Notes under the pieces: model-generated
Databases searched by the model: none
Seen by the model: the letters and a program-made list of their open reading frames with translations, nothing else
Told to the model about the DNA's origin: nothing
Made by a program: the position numbers and the translations under genes
Source of the DNA: JAYQPD01 sp046050105
Lineage (GTDB): Bacteria; Patescibacteriota; Minisyncoccia; Phycocordibacterales; UBA918
Reading direction: 5' to 3'
DNA: 7,294 nt
Assembly: GCA_046050105.1 (NCBI GenBank)
Contig: JBJOQE010000001.1
Span: forward strand, 1 to 7,294
Shown here: piece by piece, positions 6,394 to 7,294 of the stretch
How the letters are laid out: each line of letters begins with the position of its first letter
Numbering within the stretch: the first letter of the stretch is position 1

Positions 6394-6687
6394 ATGGGAA
6401 CAATAGTTGTACGATCAGCGCTGTATGTCGCACTTATGTGTGCGGTATTTGCTGCCTCATGGTCGGTGACGCACATCGCTTTTGCCCACACCGGCACGCC
6501 ACTATTCGCACTTCTTACAGCCATCATTGCAGCATGCATCCCTGCGACAGTTAGTTCGGCGCTCTATACGATTGTAACATATGACCCGATTGACCTCAGT
6601 GTCAGTAAGTTTGTTGGTGGGACATTGCCGTTCTTTGCCTTTGCTTTCGTTGCAGATTCTTTCGCCTTCCGAATCCTCGGGTGGTGA
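6394..6687 (+). CDS. Small polytopic membrane protein, unknown function
   Basis: I do not recognise a family. The 97-residue product is mostly hydrophobic, with three likely membrane helices at about 5-28, 36-62 and 74-94. Short polar joints lie between them, including THIAFAHTG (about 26-34) and YDPIDLSVSKF (about 64-74). No catalytic or metal-binding motif is seen. The start is well supported by a near-ideal Shine-Dalgarno sequence 6 bp upstream, unlike its neighbours. The gene lies 37 bp after tgt and 7 bp before a strong terminator, so it is the last gene of the unit, either from its own promoter or by read-through from FKBP-tgt. The coding call rests on the ribosome binding site, the intact frame and the coherent helix pattern. 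Confidence 0.78.
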   Translation: MGTIVVRSALYVALMCAVFAASWSVTHIAFAHTGTPLFALLTAIIAACIPATVSSALYTIVTYDPIDLSVSKFVGGTLPFFAFAFVADSFAFRILGW

Positions 6688-6694
6688 AATAGTC

Positions 6695-6721
6695 AAAAGC
6701 CCTGCAAACGCGGGGCTTTTT
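6695..6721 (+). terminator. Strong rho-independent terminator
   Basis: AAAAGCCCTGC (6695-6705) pairs with GCGGGGCTTTT (6710-6720) across an AAAC loop. The 11-bp stem has one T-G wobble, a GC-rich centre and a run of five T ending at 6721. It ends the transcript of the 97-residue membrane protein and anything reading through from tgt. The matching A-run on the other arm would permit bidirectional action, but no converging gene is present. Confidence 0.92.
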
Positions 6722-6729
6722 GCTATACT
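6721..6729 (+). promoter_or_regulatory. Extended -10 promoter for uvrB, abutting the terminator
   Basis: TGCTATACT is a perfect TGn extension with a -10 hexamer matching five of six bases. Its first T is also the last T of the terminator run. Initiation near 6736 would give a leader of about 15 bases before ATG 6751, with no Shine-Dalgarno motif. Any -35 contacts would fall within the terminator hairpin and show no consensus. I see no SOS (LexA) box. Confidence 0.6.
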
Positions 6730-6750
6730 GCTTCTACCTAACTCTTTTGC

Positions 6751-7294
6751 ATGACCTTCAGCCTTAAATCACAGCACACGCCAGCGGGCGACCAGCCAAA
6801 AGCAATTGAGTCTTTGGTACGTGGTTTTAATGAGGGGATGAAGCATCAAACCCTACTGGGTGTGACGGGCTCGGGAAAAACATTCACCGCCGCGAACGTC
6901 ATCCATGCACTTCAAAAGCCCACCCTAGTGATTGCCCACAACAAAACACTCGCCGCGCAGCTCGCCCAGGAGTACCGCGACTTTTTCCCTGATAATGCTG
7001 TGCACTATTTTGTTTCCTACTACGACTACTATCAGCCTGAGGCCTACATGCCAGGCTCAGACACCTATATTGAGAAAGAAGCACAAATTAACGAGGAGAT
7101 TGATAGGCTTCGCCATGCGTCGACTCAAGCGCTTCTGACGCGGCGTGACGTTATCATTGTGGCATCCGTTTCATGTATTTACGGCCTCGGTTCTCCTGCG
7201 GAGTATGAGAAGGTACATGTGCGCATCGAAAAAGGCACCAAGACCAACCGCGCAGAGTTGGTGCGCAAGCTCGTCGCCCTCTACTTTGAGCGCA
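6751..7294 (+). CDS. uvrB: UvrABC excision nuclease subunit B, N-terminal part (3' end outside window)
   Basis: UvrB is the damage-verifying helicase-like subunit of nucleotide excision repair. It is loaded by UvrA and recruits UvrC, and it acts on DNA in the cytosol. The frame stays open from ATG 6751 to the window end, giving 181 complete codons of a protein that is usually about 660-700 residues. The start MTFSLKSQHTPAGDQPKAIE fits the family N-terminus. Visible are Walker A GVTGSGKT, the LVIAHNKTLAAQL motif Ia, the beta-hairpin region FVSYYDYYQPEAYMPGSDTY with its string of aromatic residues, the following EINEEIDRLRH-like stretch and VASVSCIYGLG. All key residues in this part look standard. 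It is preceded by a terminator and its own promoter, so it heads a new transcript. Truncation is only by the window. Confidence 0.98.
   Translation, partial: MTFSLKSQHTPAGDQPKAIESLVRGFNEGMKHQTLLGVTGSGKTFTAANVIHALQKPTLVIAHNKTLAAQLAQEYRDFFPDNAVHYFVSYYDYYQPEAYMPGSDTYIEKEAQINEEIDRLRHASTQALLTRRDVIIVASVSCIYGLGSPAEYEKVHVRIEKGTKTNRAELVRKLVALYFER

Noticed and set aside
6932..7138. A 68-codon + strand frame near the window end
   Set aside because: It lies out of frame inside uvrB, whose own frame is open to the window end and carries unmistakable family motifs.
1..7294. Mobile element, CRISPR array, defence island or new multigene system
   Set aside because: No transposase, integrase, direct-repeat array, attachment site or toxin-antitoxin pair is visible, and the recognised genes are mainly housekeeping or envelope functions.

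Overview
The window is a gene-dense bacterial chromosome segment. All recognised genes lie on the + strand. There is no tRNA, rRNA, CRISPR array, insertion sequence or phage gene. No single gene proves the taxonomy, but the whole picture suggests a member of the Candidate Phyla Radiation (Patescibacteria, Parcubacteria-like). The reasons are short intergenic gaps, small lineage-type membrane proteins, Shine-Dalgarno motifs absent before nearly every start, compact versions of core proteins, and mixed housekeeping genes without pathway clustering. UGA is used as a normal stop. This placement is inference and should be tested with a marker such as UvrB.

Layout, left to right: the C-terminal part of a Glu/Leu/Phe/Val-type dehydrogenase (1-722, cut by the window edge); a compact RarA/MgsA AAA+ ATPase (747-1901); an AI-2E-family polytopic membrane protein (1939-2958); a 146-residue protein of unknown function with one C-terminal membrane helix (2968-3408); a membrane-anchored CapA-type metallophosphatase-fold protein (3461-4483); a membrane-anchored FKBP peptidyl-prolyl isomerase (4549-5100), overlapped by one base by a tRNA-guanine transglycosylase, Tgt, that carries an internal insertion (5100-6356); a 97-residue membrane protein (6394-6687); a strong intrinsic terminator (6695-6721); and the first 181 codons of uvrB (6751 to the window end).

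Functional themes are DNA maintenance (RarA, UvrB), tRNA modification (Tgt), envelope functions (CapA, FKBP, AI-2E family, two small membrane proteins) and nitrogen or amino-acid metabolism (dehydrogenase). The only tight coupling is FKBP-tgt; elsewhere the gaps are 8-65 bp. Several starts have a -10-like hexamer 6-8 bp before the ATG and no Shine-Dalgarno motif, which is the geometry expected of leaderless transcripts.

I see no convincing new multigene system. The points most worth a second look are the Tgt insertion with its altered substrate-pocket loop, the repeated leaderless-type start geometry with one Shine-Dalgarno exception, the terminator that runs straight into the uvrB promoter, and the unrecognised 146-residue membrane-anchored protein.
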